Under the pieces are notes generated by a model, which was not told the origin of the DNA, made no database searches, and worked only from the letters and a program-made list of their open reading frames with translations. Positions 51,993-64,000 of a stretch of DNA of 64,000 nucleotides are shown one piece after another. The position numbers were made by a program, and so were the translations under genes. Origin of the DNA: Chromobotia macracanthus (Eukaryota; Chordata; Actinopteri; Cypriniformes; Botiidae); assembly GCA_036877525.1 (NCBI GenBank), contig JAZGTH010000008.1, forward strand, positions 5,390,501-5,454,500, written 5' to 3'. Each line of letters starts with the position of its first letter. The stretch's first letter is position 1.

Positions 51993-53219
51993 GATTAATG
52001 TTTAAAAAAAGTAAAGAATGTTGGCAGGACTTTGCTGGAAGTTTGTGAGTCGGTTTGAGGATGTAACTCACTGTTACAGCCTGGTTTAGCTCTGTGTCAG
52101 CCCCTCTTCCAGCCATAAACATGATTTATGGAGAGATCATCTGTTTGGGTGGATGTATTGATCTTTCCATCACAGCATACAGGGGCGCTAAGAGAATGAC
52201 CTTGATTTCTGCATCTGTAAAATTCAAATTGGTGCGAGCCACTTCTCAGCTGAACCGGTGCTCAGATGGAATTTTAAGCTTCAGAACTGATTGGCCATCA
52301 GTCTAGCAGTTTTTACAAAGCGAACGAACCCTAAAGGGGAAGAAAAGGTGTGAATTTTCTCATGAGAGGCGAGCGTTTATACTTTCCTCTTGATCAGAGT
52401 AAAGACACCCAAGGGTAGTCATGAGCTTTTGACAAGCTTTCATTTCTAAATGTTCTCAGTGTTTTCAAAGAATTGCTGAATTGGATTTCATAGGTTCAAA
52501 TGACATTAAATTATTACACAGTGGCTTCCAGGTATACTCAGTTGTCACCTTTCATTCCTCAGAGCGAGCAGAAGTTGTGAGTAGTGCTCTGTATTTTCAC
52601 AGGAGTCGCGTTCCTTTTGAGTTTAAATATTCATGAAGACACGAAACAGAACAGGTGAGAAATGTAATTTCCACATAATCCTGCCACATGCAGACAAACT
52701 GCAAAGGCAGTAATGCTATGCGGTATTGATATTTCATCAGACTCGCACCAAACACAAGCGTACAATCTATTGTTTCACTGTCTTACCGCACCAGTGCAGA
52801 AAGATTGTGGCATACAGTACCGTGCCTGTCTGAAAATCCAATAACATCATCAAATGCTTCATGGAGTAATTTTTCTGTCACTTTTTAGAATGGAAATTGT
52901 CCCAAACATGTTTGATCTCACACGTTCATGTGTTGGCGATTGGCATGCCCAGCTGTTTCCTGACAGATATCTCCCAATGTGAGGTCTGTTCTGTGTAATT
53001 TGAAGTTTGAATGGAGAGCATTCAGACAGAGGGAATGAATTCTGCTCAAAATGTCAGAATTGTGTCGTTCTACTCGCTCTTTTTGTCAGGTAAATGCAGT
53101 GATTATGCGATTGTATCAGACAATGTGCTACATCTACAGTATGAAGCTTTGATGTGTTGATACTGAAGGACAATGATCAATGGCATATCCAGACTTTTAA
53201 AAGTCTAACATTTATTTTT

Positions 53220-53740
53220 AAAGGGACAGTACACCCAAAACTAAAAAATTTGTTTACCCTCATGTTGTTCCAACCTGACATATTTTATTTTTTGGAAAAC
53301 AAAAGGAGATGATACTTTTCTTTTGTGGAGCTGCAATTTTGTTTTATTAAAATCAAAATAAATAAATAAGCTTTACCAAGTGTTTGAACATGGAATGCTT
53401 TGCACTCAAGGCAAAGAAAATTCATTTGAGCAGTTCAGTATGCTATTGAAAATGTTACTAAAATGATTTTTCACATTTCATTTACAGTATAATCTCCAGT
53501 TACTAATACATTTTTGACATTTAAGTTTTAACTTTGAAATGAGCAAATTCACAAATCCTAAAACCCATTAGATCAATACATCTGATATATATCAAACCAT
53601 AAAATCATATTCAATATTAAACAATAAAATAGTATAAAAAATATATTTCTAAAGCCAGAGTGTTTGATATTTTATCTCAATAGGAGGTCAGAGTGTTATA
53701 TCTACAAGACATGTTATTTAAAAGTAACTGTGTGGTTTGA

Positions 53741-53816
<76 letters not shown>

Positions 53817-54482
53817 CAGCATTGAAATGACAGCATTCATGAGAAATGTAATACGCTGTGTGAAATGAAAGAGTCGTGACTAATTGAAACCTTTGAGATC
53901 TTGTGTTCCCTTCAGATGTGAAGAGCTCATTGATGTTCCGGTTATTTTAGAGTGACTCAACACAGTAAGGAATGAACTGAAGACGTCTCAAACTTACTCA
54001 CTGCAAGACACGATAAAGTAAAATAGTGCCAACTGAGCCACACACACACAAACACAAGTGAGCTGATGTCATAAACCGGATGTATAAACAAATATTCTAA
54101 ATGGTTTTGTGAACTAGATCAGTTGAGTCATTGAAAAGATTAGACTCAAAGGAATAATTTGTTCACTGCTTCTCTCATGAACTCTCATGAATGCACCAAG
54201 GACAGCTTGGAAAAAATATCTCTATCAGTCTGTTCATCCCACATAGCTATTGTATGACTTAGAAAATAATACACTAGTCATATAAATCAGTTTTATGATA
54301 TTTTTACAATGCTTGACAGCCCAAGTCCCCATTCGCTTTCATTAAATGGAAAAGAGTATGCAAGATATTGTTGAGAAATTCAGATTTTGTGTTCCATGAA
54401 CAAAAGAAAGTCATATAGGTTTGGAACAGCAGGAGGGTAAATATAATGACAGAATTTTATATTTTTGGGTGAACATCTTTTC
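53220..54482. mobile_element. Terminal-inverted-repeat DNA element of a fish-common family
   Basis: The left end reads AAAGGGACAGTACACCCAAA, then TTTACCCTCATGTTGTTCCA. The right end, reverse-complemented, begins AAAGATGTTCACCCAAAAAT and continues TTTACCCTCCTGCTGTTCCA. The inverted repeats are therefore about 80 bases long and diverged. The 1.26 kb element has no transposase ORF and hosts a TC microsatellite. It could instead be two head-to-head short elements. Confidence 0.75.
53745..53814. repeat. Perfect (TC)35 microsatellite
   Basis: Seventy bases of uninterrupted TC. Length polymorphism is likely and the assembled length may be inexact. Confidence 0.98.
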
Positions 54483-56357
54483 TGAAGCCCTTGTCTGAAG
54501 CCTTTGTCACAAACACACACACAGGAACACTGGAGTGATATATATATGATATGTTAAGTTTTCTTCATTTGTACAAATCTAAGCCTCTGTTGGGTTCATG
54601 ACAGCTTCACTGGGCTTTCTGCTGTCTCTGTCACAGTGAGTGATGAATTACAGCAGTCTTACTGCAAGGAGAGAGAGCTTTTTATTCTGTAGAGTGAGAG
54701 AGAGAAAGAAGTTGTGTAATGGAAAAGTTTCTTTCTCTCTATGTGCCTCTGTGTGTCTTGCTCTGTTTACACAAAGTTCTGTGTCCTCCAGGGTTGAACT
54801 GCGCAGAAATTCTCCAATGATGCCAAGGCTCAAGGGCACATTTATCTTTTCAGAGCCCCGAGCAAAGTTCAGATTTGAGCTTTTAGAAGTATGTGATATA
54901 TGGTAATAGAAATTATGATGTTGCATCTAGTTTTGTGGCATGACTTGACTGACTTGAGTTTAGCTGAGTTTGAATTTTATTAAATACCGACTATTGTATA
55001 TAAAACATTTCTGTGTAATTTTGCACAATGTGTGTGTTATATATTTTTATGCGTATTAGCAGCTCACTAGATTTTTGAACAGAGCAAATGATTTAAACTA
55101 AACCACACTCTGCATTGCGAGAAAAGTTCTGTGTCTTTTGTATCAGCACGTATTAGAATGCATTAAAGCAGAGTGGGTTCCAATATGCTAATGTATGTGG
55201 AAACTACAGCAACTTGAAAAAAAAACACATTTTTGTTGCCAACAAAATTTAAATTTTTTGCTTCTGCCTGTGTTAAGTTGTGCGAAACAAAGTGAACTGG
55301 GCTGTTTAAATGCACGCCCACCTGTCACAGCCCAGACATTGATCGGCTGCATACTGTAGTTCAGCCCAACTAAACATATGACAGATGCTTGTTTGAGTAA
55401 ACAGGCAGAGCACAAATTTATTTTTACATGTATTTATGAGCATTTTGAAATGTGACTTTTTGAGTGTATTCTTTTGAATTCTTGCAGTCAAAGTACAGAT
55501 TAAATTATCCCACTATATACAGTGGGTGATGCAGCCGTCATTGTTGGATTTCATATTGCACTCATTTGTACTCAAGGGCAAGGCACACTTTTCAACACTT
55601 ACCTTGTGAAATGGATGAGTATGTGCTTCTTTGAGTCATTTGTTAGCTCTTGTTTCTGGCTGATGGAGGTATGCCAGCAGTTTGTCTTTATTTCGCTCAC
55701 AGAGTAGCTGTTAAATTCTAGCTTGTTTAATTTTGTGGGCTAGAGCTCTGCTTGAATTTTGAGGGGTTGCTTTTAAGCTGTCAAAACAGTTGCTGCTAAC
55801 AACAAGCGAAGTCAATTGCAGTGCCAAAGGGGTGTGTCTGAGACGATTAGGTCTATGAGGATGAAGTGAAATTGTATTAATGGCTGCTTTGACTGACAGG
55901 TAGGAGTGGGTAATTGTGACTGGTATGCATTAAGACCAATTTGGCTGGTGTTATGCCAGCTACAAATCTTCAATGATTTGAAATAAGATTGTGTCAAAAA
56001 TAATGGTAAGGTTAAAATTTAAAGACGCATTCAGCATGTTCCTGGATCAACATCCTTTGTTGTTTCAAAAAGAATGTTCCTGATCTTATGCAGTCCCTTG
56101 ACTTTCTTGTGTCTTTCTGATAAACAAAAAGAAGTCACAGTAGATTTTGCATTGTGTGTTTCCATAATAGAAATCAGTAGGTATAAAAGTTTAAACTGTA
56201 CAAATATTTAAATGTCATGCCTTGGTCTTTGTTTACATTATGGACATTAAAGGTGCCACAAAAATTGTGTAAATAACACTGCATATACCAAACTTAAAAG
56301 AGGTATTGTGTAATACAGAATGAGTTAAATTATTTTTGATATGTATTTTTTTTTCAG

Positions 56358-56556
56358 ATGACCTGTTGAGGCGATCTGACCTGTTAAATGCAGCTGCTTC
56401 TTTGAGGGACAGCTCTGCGTTTTTCCAGTCTGAGATCATGCGTCCTGCCAATGACCCCAAAGAGAGAGATCCGGCCCACGTACGCATGCTCAACGATGTC
56501 CTCCGGGACCTAGAAAAAGGTTTCCTTATACCAAACCCACCACCTGGCTTGTACAG
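56358..56556 (+). CDS. NAALADL2: NAALADL2 exon h (helical dimerisation domain)
   Basis: This 199-base exon starts in phase 1 and ends in phase 2, with acceptor TTTTTTTTTCAG and donor GTAACA. It encodes (D)DLLRRSDLLNAAASLRDSS, then AFFQSEIMRPANDPKERDPA, then HVRMLNDVLRDLEKGFLIPN, then PPPGLY. The RPANDPKER, RMLND and PPGxYR motifs are nearly invariant with human NAALADL2. RMLND-x-L-x3-E also matches the GCPII helix carrying RMMNDQLMFLERAF. The exon forms the core of the TfR/GCPII-type dimerisation domain. The last codon is split AG|G (Arg). Confidence 0.97.
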
Positions 56557-59500
56557 GTAACACTCAACTATTCCTCACCTGTGGCTCGCAAAACCACAAA
56601 CATGGAACTCTACAAGATTTGCTGCTGAAAGTTTGATGAGTCCGCACCTGTCTTTCATACAGAGCATGATATATTCATGCACTGAGTCCTTTCAAAGCAA
56701 AAGTGGTGGGCAAAATTTAGAGGGAACTTTGATATACTTGGGAACAGAGAGCCATCAATTATTGAGTGTCTGGAGTGCACAGAAACTGAATTAAAAGCTT
56801 CTAGTGTGAACAGATAGGACGGTAGTACGTGCAAAACTTGCCAGTTCTTGGTTGAAATACTTTCATGAACACATTAAAGCTGCAAATGTTGCACAAATAC
56901 CTTTTCCTGTGTCAGACTAATTATCCTGCTTGTTTACATTCATATTTGCAAAAAGCTTAGCTTTGTGTTATAAACACACTATTATTTAACATATGTTATT
57001 GTTAGCATCCTTTGCTGCTGACTTTTACATTAAGATGGATATTATGCTCATTTTTAACTCCACAAATTCAATGTCTTTCTGCATTTATTTTTGTATTTGT
57101 TTACAGGAGACATGATTTCAGAAACATCTTAAACATCACAATGAGATCATCAGACTACAGGAATGTTCACACAATTCTCACTGATTATAAATAAGAGTTA
57201 ACAAACTAACACAGCAAAATATGATGTGCATTGTGGAAATGCTCATTTCTTAGTTTCACAATTTATTGAAAGCTGCTGTGGTACTTTGTTTTATATTTGT
57301 ATTGTAGAAATGTAGTTTTGGGTCTTATGAGTTCATAAACAAAATAGGAATTCATATTGAAAGACCATAATTATCACAAGGTGATAACAGTCTGTAGGAA
57401 TTTATAGTCCCATGATTCCCCTGAGGGGCATCTGTGGGTCGATTGACTGAAGTAACCATTATTTAACCATTGTGCTGATGTCATCACTTTTGCCCTCAGA
57501 GAGAGAGAGTTAGCATGATTTAATAAAGCACATCAATACATAATGAAGCCCAAAAGATCAAGTGTACACGTATATACATAAGCATCCAAAGAACAGCAAA
57601 TTACACGAAGAAAATTATTTGATGTCAGATCGGCCCCTTCAATTCACAGGGCCCGGGGCCAAAAAAAGCGCTGTATTATGAAGGGCAGTTTTACTGAGAA
57701 AACTGTGTTTTTGTGTCCTATTACCTTCTCAAGGAAGGAGATTTAGATTTCAAAACTATGGCCAGAATTAGAGTTCAAGACTTATATGATCAGAAAACTG
57801 TTGCAGGTACACTTATACACACATACATCAGCTTTTAGGGAATAGAACTAAATCCCCTGAGTGACTGTGATCCAGTTCTCAGCTCAGCAGAATACAGCAG
57901 TGATCTTCAGCCAATGTCCTCGCACGCTCCCTCTCAACTGCGGGGATTTACAGATGTGCCTCTGTTGTTGATGAGAACTGCAGTGCAGCTGGATATATAA
58001 CAGAGTGCCTGGATGCTTTAGCGACACGACACCTATTCAAAATGGAAGCTGCTCTGTTGTGTGGCACCTCTGATTGTTTCTCTTCTTTGTGTTTGGCTGA
58101 ATGCTTGTTTGATCTTCCATCGATCTACAAGGACTGCGAGACACCCTGAGCACCATGCTTCTGCTTTGACAAAACCTTCTCTCTACTTGGCTCTGTTGGC
58201 ATTGGTTGGCTTTGTTAATCTGAACCGAAGGAGGCCCTGTTATTATCAAAGCCACATGCAATTGTAATCAGCAGCAATCAGCGTGTCCTGGAGTGGCTTT
58301 TATTAAATTAACAGAAGAGGAAGGGAACAGATGAAATGCAGAGGGCCTCGTCAGGGTACCTGCTCATTATCTCTCTTTGGGTTCTGGCCTGTCAGAATTA
58401 GAGCCCTTTGATTTTCAGATCTTCACCCCCCATGTTGTATACACTTGACTCCCTGTTTAATAATCACTTTTATCCAATGCATTGGCATTTTATAATAAAA
58501 AATGGATAAGGGGAGGAAATTGCAGTTGCTTAATGCTTGCAGATGTAAGATGTTTTGCTCTGTTACATGGCTCTCTGAAATGCTTGATTCTGACTGCAGC
58601 GAGCAGTCTCTTTTTGTATAATGGGTTTGGAATGACGTGGGAATAATGTTATTTTTTAGTAATCAACAGCTTACTGCACATCATGTTTAACTTAAATGCT
58701 ACATATGCACACAGGGTCCACATTGTAGATGCAAGTGTCAGATTTGCCCTCAAACTGAGCTTTATCCCTCAATCTACAGTGTTAAACATATTAAGTCCTA
58801 TAACCTGTGACATCAGCATTCATCCACACAACATCATTGTTGTGAGAAAACTGAAGATGCTTAAGAAACCTACATCATCTTCAGGCAGGCAAGAGTTTGA
58901 CGTCACTGGCTATAAGAGGAAGACTTGTGCTCACAGCAGCTCTGGAGGCTAAAACAAACGGTGTCTTTCAGTAGACACGGAATAGATGATATCTAGACCC
59001 ACGCGGGGAGCTCAGCCGCTTTTGTTAAACTCAATTTGTAACCACTGAGCAAGAGAACTATCTCCTTTAAAAAACATTTTCTCCAATAAAAACCAAGTAT
59101 GTGCTGCTACCAGGAATCCCAGATCAATATCTCAAAGACTTCCTGAAGATTTCTATAAAAAGACCTCCAGCAACAATTGGTGGAGGACCAGAATTGTAAA
59201 AGGAGGGCGAGAATTTCACTTTGCAGGAAAAGCGAATGTGATTTAATGGCCTGCACAATTGCACAAGAGTCAGACAGATTTACAGGCTTAGCTGGTCTTG
59301 CTTTGCATCTTAAAATGGAACATGTGTGAGGTTGTGCTTTTGGCGAAAGTGTGGTTTTATGACAGCATAGTTGATAGAGCAGCACTAACAATGATGTAGA
59401 ACCACTTTCCATGTAATTTCACTTTTACCTCGACTCACAGGCCCAAACAAAAAGTGATTTCCCATGGGAAGGAAGAGAAGAGGTTCAAGATTTACTCAAA

Positions 59501-60376
59501 TCTAAATCTTTTACTTTAAATACATCACATTGATGCAATGTTATTCATGCTAGTACCTCCAATCCGGACTATTTCACTGCATTGAAATTACGCTTCCCCA
59601 TCTTTTAAAGTGTCTTAATTTTGTTAAAATGCACGTAAGAGTAAATTTTAACTTGTCTGTTTTTATTGCAGGGGGCCCAGCCATTAAAATTTATCCCAGA
59701 CCCTGTAAATTTTAGCTACAACCCAGTTACAGGCAGAGAGTTTATTAAATACAATTTTATATAAAATTTGCCTTCTGAAGGTCACAAGCTCATTCTAAAC
59801 TTCAGCTGGCCTGTTTACAAATAAAACATTGGCTCATTTATTTCACTGAGGTGTGTGAAGCTGGTTAAAACACTCCAAAAACAAAATCAATGTGTGACCC
59901 TGAACCATATGGAAAATGCCCCAAAGTCTGCAAAAAAAATTGTCATTCAGAGGTTCGAGGAATTTCTCAGCAGAAAACATTGAAAACACATGAAGGTTTT
60001 CCAAGGTTTCTCACAGACTCATTGGTATTGATTTTGTGACTTGACTGCATCCTGGGTGTATTTATAGTGTTAGTATAGTGTTTTCTGAACATGTTTTCTC
60101 ATAAGTAAATGATGGAGAATATGCTTTATGCTTACTCACTCATAAGCAAGTCTTCTGTTATATTCCATATCCTGAATCTCCTATGCCACAATACATTTTA
60201 TAAGGCTGTGTGTTACCTTGAAATCCTTACATTAAAAATATACTGTGAAACTGGGTTTATAGAGTAGTCTGTAGAAATCTAGTTTCTGCACTCAGTATTA
60301 CTAATATTTCAATTCTCAGGAATACTGTTAACCCCATCCATGCATATACAGTCATATTTATGTCTCTGTCTCACAG
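56557..60376 (+). other. NAALADL2: NAALADL2 intron between exons h and i
   Basis: This 3.8 kb intron includes a candidate alternative terminal exon (57107-57194) and an AATAAA at 57521. Another acceptor-like TTTTTATTGCAG lies near 59672 but gives only a few codons before a stop. No strong repeat was recognised. Confidence 0.8.
57107..57194 (+). other. NAALADL2: Possible alternative last exon of NAALADL2
   Basis: A T-rich tract ending TTTGTTTACAG is followed by 88 bases that, read in the phase left by exon h, give R-RHDFRNILNITMRSSDY, then RNVHTILTDYK and a stop. This would replace the normal 58-residue C-terminus with about 28 unrelated residues. An AATAAA lies 327 bases after the stop (57521-57526). 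I found no family homology for these residues beyond the fortuitous FRNIL / YRNIL similarity. It could equally be a cryptic acceptor. Confidence 0.25.
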
Positions 60377-60554
60377 GAACATTCTCTATGGCCTGAGCAA
60401 ACAAGCTCCAGGTTTCTCGATCCTAAATGATGCTCAGGAGGTTCCCTGGCACAACAGCATCAACCAGTCCCTGACACTGGTGTACCACGCCATCAGTTCA
60501 GCTGAGAAACTTGTACAAAGTGGACTTGACCTCTTCAAGATTGACACTGAATGA
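60377..60554 (+). CDS. NAALADL2: NAALADL2 exon i (terminal coding exon with stop)
   Basis: This 178-base coding segment after acceptor CTGTCTCACAG completes the split Arg codon. It encodes NILYGLSKQAPGFSILNDAQ, then EVPWHNSINQSLTLVYHAIS, then SAEKLVQSGLDLFKIDTE and TGA. The motifs YRNILY, FSIL and AGLDVFK-type GLDLFK match the human NAALADL2 C-terminus. The segment between FSIL and the last helix (AQEVPWHNSINQ) is shorter than I recall for the human protein. An N-glycosylation sequon (NQS) is present. The protein ends three residues after FKI, close to the family end. Confidence 0.97.
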
Positions 60555-61620
60555 GAATTTCATGATGACACCTTGAAAAAACCTTCACTTTAAGATGACA
60601 CAAGATGATCTTCTGGTGGACAAAGAAGGTCAAGGTGAATCTGAAGACACTTCAGAAAAATTAAAGACATCTCAGACTCATTCTTAAGTGCACTATTAAC
60701 CTGAAGTCCATGCCTAAGGTATCTGAAGTACGTTTCATCAGGCAAATTCTAAGTTATTGCTTTTTCCCTCTAATAATTTTCCAAAAAAGGTTCAGCCTCA
60801 CGTTGTGGCTTCTTACAGTAGGCTGGAAATATTAATAAGAAAAGAGTCAGGCAGCAATATATGACATTTTGTACTCAATCGAAACACCAGCAGGTTTATC
60901 ACAGATGTTTCCTGTGTCATGTAAAACCCCATGTAAAATTACAATTGAAAGTCAGAGAAAAGTTCATATAAAGAAACACTTAATGTTTGCAACAGATACT
61001 TCTCATATATACTTTATTTGCAATACTAACATAAGTCCACCTTTGTAAGGATGGCAACAGAAATCATAGAGGTCAGGAATTTGCAGCTAACAAATTCCAG
61101 ATGGCCACCTGAAAGAAATGACTTTTCAATAAGTGGAAATGAAATTTCATTGCAGTTTCGTTTTTTTGGTCTTCCTTTGACTTGCAGGTAACATGGAGTA
61201 CGATTTCATAATGCAAAGTTACTGAGTTATTTATGAGTGAAAGAAAGCTAACACAAACTGTGTCAGTCTCTCAGGGCCTTGTGGTTCAGAAATTTGTAAA
61301 ATAATAGAAATGACAAGTATTTGTTTCACTGTTTCGAAAATGTAGGTACATATTGTAGTCCTAAAATACATTTTTTAATGAATAGGAAAACCAATGAAGG
61401 TTCCAGACAAATACTATCAACAATAATCTGTATACATATAAAAGTGGTGCTTTCATTTAAAAAAATCTTTGTTTACACTTTTCCAAAAGTTCCCCATCTG
61501 AAATACTTATATCCCTGTACTGCGCATAAATAATTGGAAGATGTTTTGACATGCATCAAATCCGTCAGGTGTTTATGGCTAAAAATATGTCCTCCTTTTC
61601 GAAAGCTTCCATTTTCACAG

Positions 61621-61780
61621 TCCACACTACAATGCAAAAAGCTGCATTTTCAAATTTTCAGCTTTGTAAAAAAACATAGTTTTTGTTGATGAAAACACCA
61701 TCTCAGTGTGGACAGAAGACCAAAACTGATAGAAAAAGATTTATTTTTAAACTAAAACGTGTTGGTGTGGACAAGGCCTA
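61621..61780. repeat. Repeat-like block within the presumed 3' UTR
   Basis: It starts TCCACACTACAATGC and contains internal CAGTGTGGACAGAAGACCAA and, at the right edge, GTTGGTGTGGACAAGGCCTA. The TCCACACT and GTGTGGAC edges are inverted with respect to each other. This resembles non-autonomous fish DNA repeats with GTGTGGAC ends. The class was not determined. Confidence 0.45.
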
Positions 61781-63833
61781 AGACAGGTCAAATCCACAAA
61801 ACAAGAGTTTCAGGTAATTCTTTTTCTGCTAATAAGAAAAATGCACTGACAATACAGTAGTGTTAATTAGTAGAGTAGAAATAGTTATGTGGATGAAAAT
61901 AGTCATAGAACAGGGTAGGGTTAGTTCATAGTTCATAAGCCAAGAAGAGTGTAATTGCGATTAGAGGTGAATCTTCCAGAGGTGTTTATGGAATTGCTAA
62001 TGAGTCTGCAGCTCTGAATAGGTGACATTCCACAAATCAGAAGCTAGGAGGTAGACAGTTTAGGTCTTGGATAGGTGGGCTCCCATCATTGGATCATACT
62101 GTTGTAGCTAATCACAGTGCAAGTTTGTGATGTCATAATGGACTACATAGGCTCATTGTCTGCATTGCAGCCCAATAACAATGTCTTAAATTTGATTCTA
62201 GCAGCCAGTGTACTTGTTATCTACATTTGCACTAATGTTGTTTCTCTGGTAACTGTTTTGGGGGGGAATTGGGGTTTTGAGAGTTGCAATTAATAACTTC
62301 CCTTTTATCTTAGATACTTAACTTGCCTTTTAAATATGAAAACAGCTCAATTAGGAACACAAGATTCAGGGAGTCTAGTTTGACTGAGCTTTAATTTATT
62401 TATGTGCCTTCAAGTGAGTCATACATACTTTTTAGAACAGCAATTTGCACTCAGAGATTCAAATACCAAACATTTACCAAAATATCTTGTACTGTGGTAG
62501 TACTTATTTATAACTGTTTTATGGAGTTATTATTTCAAAGGTCTGCAAAGTTAGCAAAACAACAAACTTTTTGTTAAAGGCTGTGTTTCTTTTAGATAGT
62601 TGAGCTGTTTTTATTTTTCATTGTTTTTTATTTGTTCAGTAAACCCCTCTGACATATTTTGTAAAATTCAAAAGCACAATGCCACTTGTCAAAAGTGTGT
62701 GTCATTTCTGCTTTCAACAGAGTGAGCCTTCATCTGAGCAATTAACAAACTGTTAAGAGAACATAGTTTGTGCCCCCTACTGCGATCTCAGTACACTGAA
62801 CCTTAACCAGAAGAGTCCAGCCACTATTGCATTGCACTAAAATGAACTGTTGAACTTTCACCCTGCCCATGTATGTTTTTAAGTGTTTATTTATTTTATT
62901 TCCTAATTGTAAACCTGATCATTTAATCTGGCTAATTTTTTTGACTCCAGATTATTTTCAGGTTCAGTCTTGCTTTGAATTGCAAGCATTTGTATTGTGA
63001 AGCATTTGTACTGTATACATTTTATATCATGTGAAATCTCTTTAAACCGCAGCTGCAACATGCATGAGGATTTTGTTTAACTTTAAACAGAAATTAGATT
63101 TAAGTAGATTTATAATAGGGTTAGAATAGAGTAGATATAGAATATTCTAATGGTCTGAATAATATTTTGGAAACTGAAATTGCACAAACAGTTGTTTCTC
63201 AATGTGAAAACATCAGAAACACTAAACATGCAAACACTACATGCAAACTTATACATATATAGTATCTTAGATACTAAGTCTGTACACTGTTTATCGCAGT
63301 ACTGTTCAGATACTGCCATCACTTTATACTGAATGAGTATTCATGTAAATGCAGTGCATGTTAAAAGCATTAAGTCAAAAACCGGTGTTAAGAACTAGAC
63401 CTTCCACTGGACCATAATTCATTTCAGTGTGTTTGATGACACGCACTTAATGACATTTTAGTGCATTCATTGTCCTACACTAAATGACATTTATGTTTTG
63501 TCTCAATGGACTACAGAGGTTGAATCCAGATTTTCCTTTACACCCAGTGGGGCATTAAATGTAATTGCTTTGTCTTTAGTTTGATGTCTTGTGGACCTGC
63601 ATGGGTCAGAAAGCACTTAATGGATGGACAATATGAATGCACCATGGCTTTTTAAATGGGTGGAAGGCTTTATTCAATTCACAATATGCTGGAGATTTTT
63701 TTTTAAATGGGGGATAATATAATATGATATTCAAAATGCACTTAATTGGAATAAGGGCAGAGCGCTTTTTACATGCATGCTTTATTCCCCCTGCTGAATT
63801 TGTATGCCACTGATCACAAACCAATCCTAAGGC

Positions 63834-63839
63834 AATAAA
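63834..63839 (+). terminator. Canonical polyadenylation signal AATAAA
   Basis: AATAAA is followed within about 50 bases by a TTTGATCATTAGGCTTCTTT T-rich stretch. It is the best candidate for the distal NAALADL2 poly(A) site in the window. Confidence 0.5.
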
Positions 63840-64000
63840 TACCAGTGCTGGAATGACATCTGTTTGATCATTAGGCTTCTTTTAATTTCAGTTCCATACC
63901 ACAGCCTTTAAAAATGGTCATTTGCAATGATATTTTTGTCAAGTATAGATGTTTAACAAGTGATTATGACAGAAGTTAGAAATGGACAGTGTTAACTTTA

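Larger units (their letters stand above)
51633..56357 (+). other. NAALADL2: NAALADL2 intron between exons g and h
   Basis: This 4.7 kb intron contains a degraded SINE (51852-51992), a long terminal-inverted-repeat element (53220-54482) with a perfect TC microsatellite inside it (53745-53814), and a possible fragment of a dispersed repeat (about 55068-55089). No other exon was found. Confidence 0.85.
60555..63860 (+). other. NAALADL2: NAALADL2 3' UTR (probable extent)
   Basis: The sequence after the TGA lacks coding signal. An early ATTAAA lies at 60660-60665 and a canonical AATAAA at 63834-63839 followed by T-rich sequence, so short and long 3' UTRs of about 0.1 and 3.3 kb are possible. An AU-rich cluster (TTTATTTATTTTATTT) is near 62887. 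A repeat-like block lies at about 61621-61780. The 3' end is inferred. Confidence 0.5.

Noticed and set aside
59672..59700. Another alternative last exon after TTTTTATTGCAG
   Set aside because: In the phase left by exon h it reaches a stop after about five codons. Too little to support.
1..64000. CRISPR arrays, bacterial operons or phage modules
   Set aside because: The window has eukaryotic exon-intron structure throughout and no regularly spaced direct repeats.

Overview
This window looks like part of one vertebrate gene, almost certainly from a teleost fish and probably an otophysan or cyprinid. The DNA is AT-rich and intron-dominated. Short exons have canonical GT/AG splice sites. The background carries fish-type debris: tRNA-derived SINEs with a LINE-like tail, short inverted-repeat DNA elements and long TC microsatellites. 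There is no bacterial-style gene organisation, operon or CRISPR array. Species was not determined.

The gene is the 3' half of NAALADL2 (N-acetylated alpha-linked acidic dipeptidase-like 2) on the + strand. NAALADL2 is a type II membrane protein of the transferrin-receptor / glutamate carboxypeptidase II (M28B) family. I assembled nine coding exons by hand: 6087-6218, 12322-12414, 14288-14493, 15335-15463, 25501-25644, 36956-37051, 51539-51632, 56358-56556 and 60377-60554. All splice phases agree. They join into 1,271 coding bases, giving 422 complete residues plus one split codon at the 5' edge, and end at a TGA. They cover the end of the apical-side region, the whole M28-like fold and the C-terminal helical dimerisation domain. 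The signal-anchor and N-terminal exons lie 5' of the window. The M28 zinc-ligand and catalytic-glutamate positions are replaced, so the protein is predicted to be a pseudo-peptidase.

Layout: 1-6086 is the end of a 5' intron. Then come nine exons separated by introns of 6.1, 1.9, 0.8, 10.0, 11.3, 14.5, 4.7 and 3.8 kb. From 60555 the sequence is 3' UTR, plausibly ending at an AATAAA at 63834. The introns hold three SINE copies, a Tc1/mariner-like inverted-repeat element (28926-29390), another candidate inverted-repeat element (22724-23292), several copies of a fish terminal-inverted-repeat family (33403, 42748, 53220-54482), a diverged dispersed repeat (1519, 9388, perhaps 55068) and microsatellites.

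The less explained signals are a possible alternative terminal exon (57107-57194) in the right phase with its own downstream AATAAA, an antisense exon-like segment with both splice sites (50799-51004), an antisense 127-codon ORF in a GC-richer island (9537-9920), two CTCF-like motifs, and several hairpins. I found no convincing new biological system.
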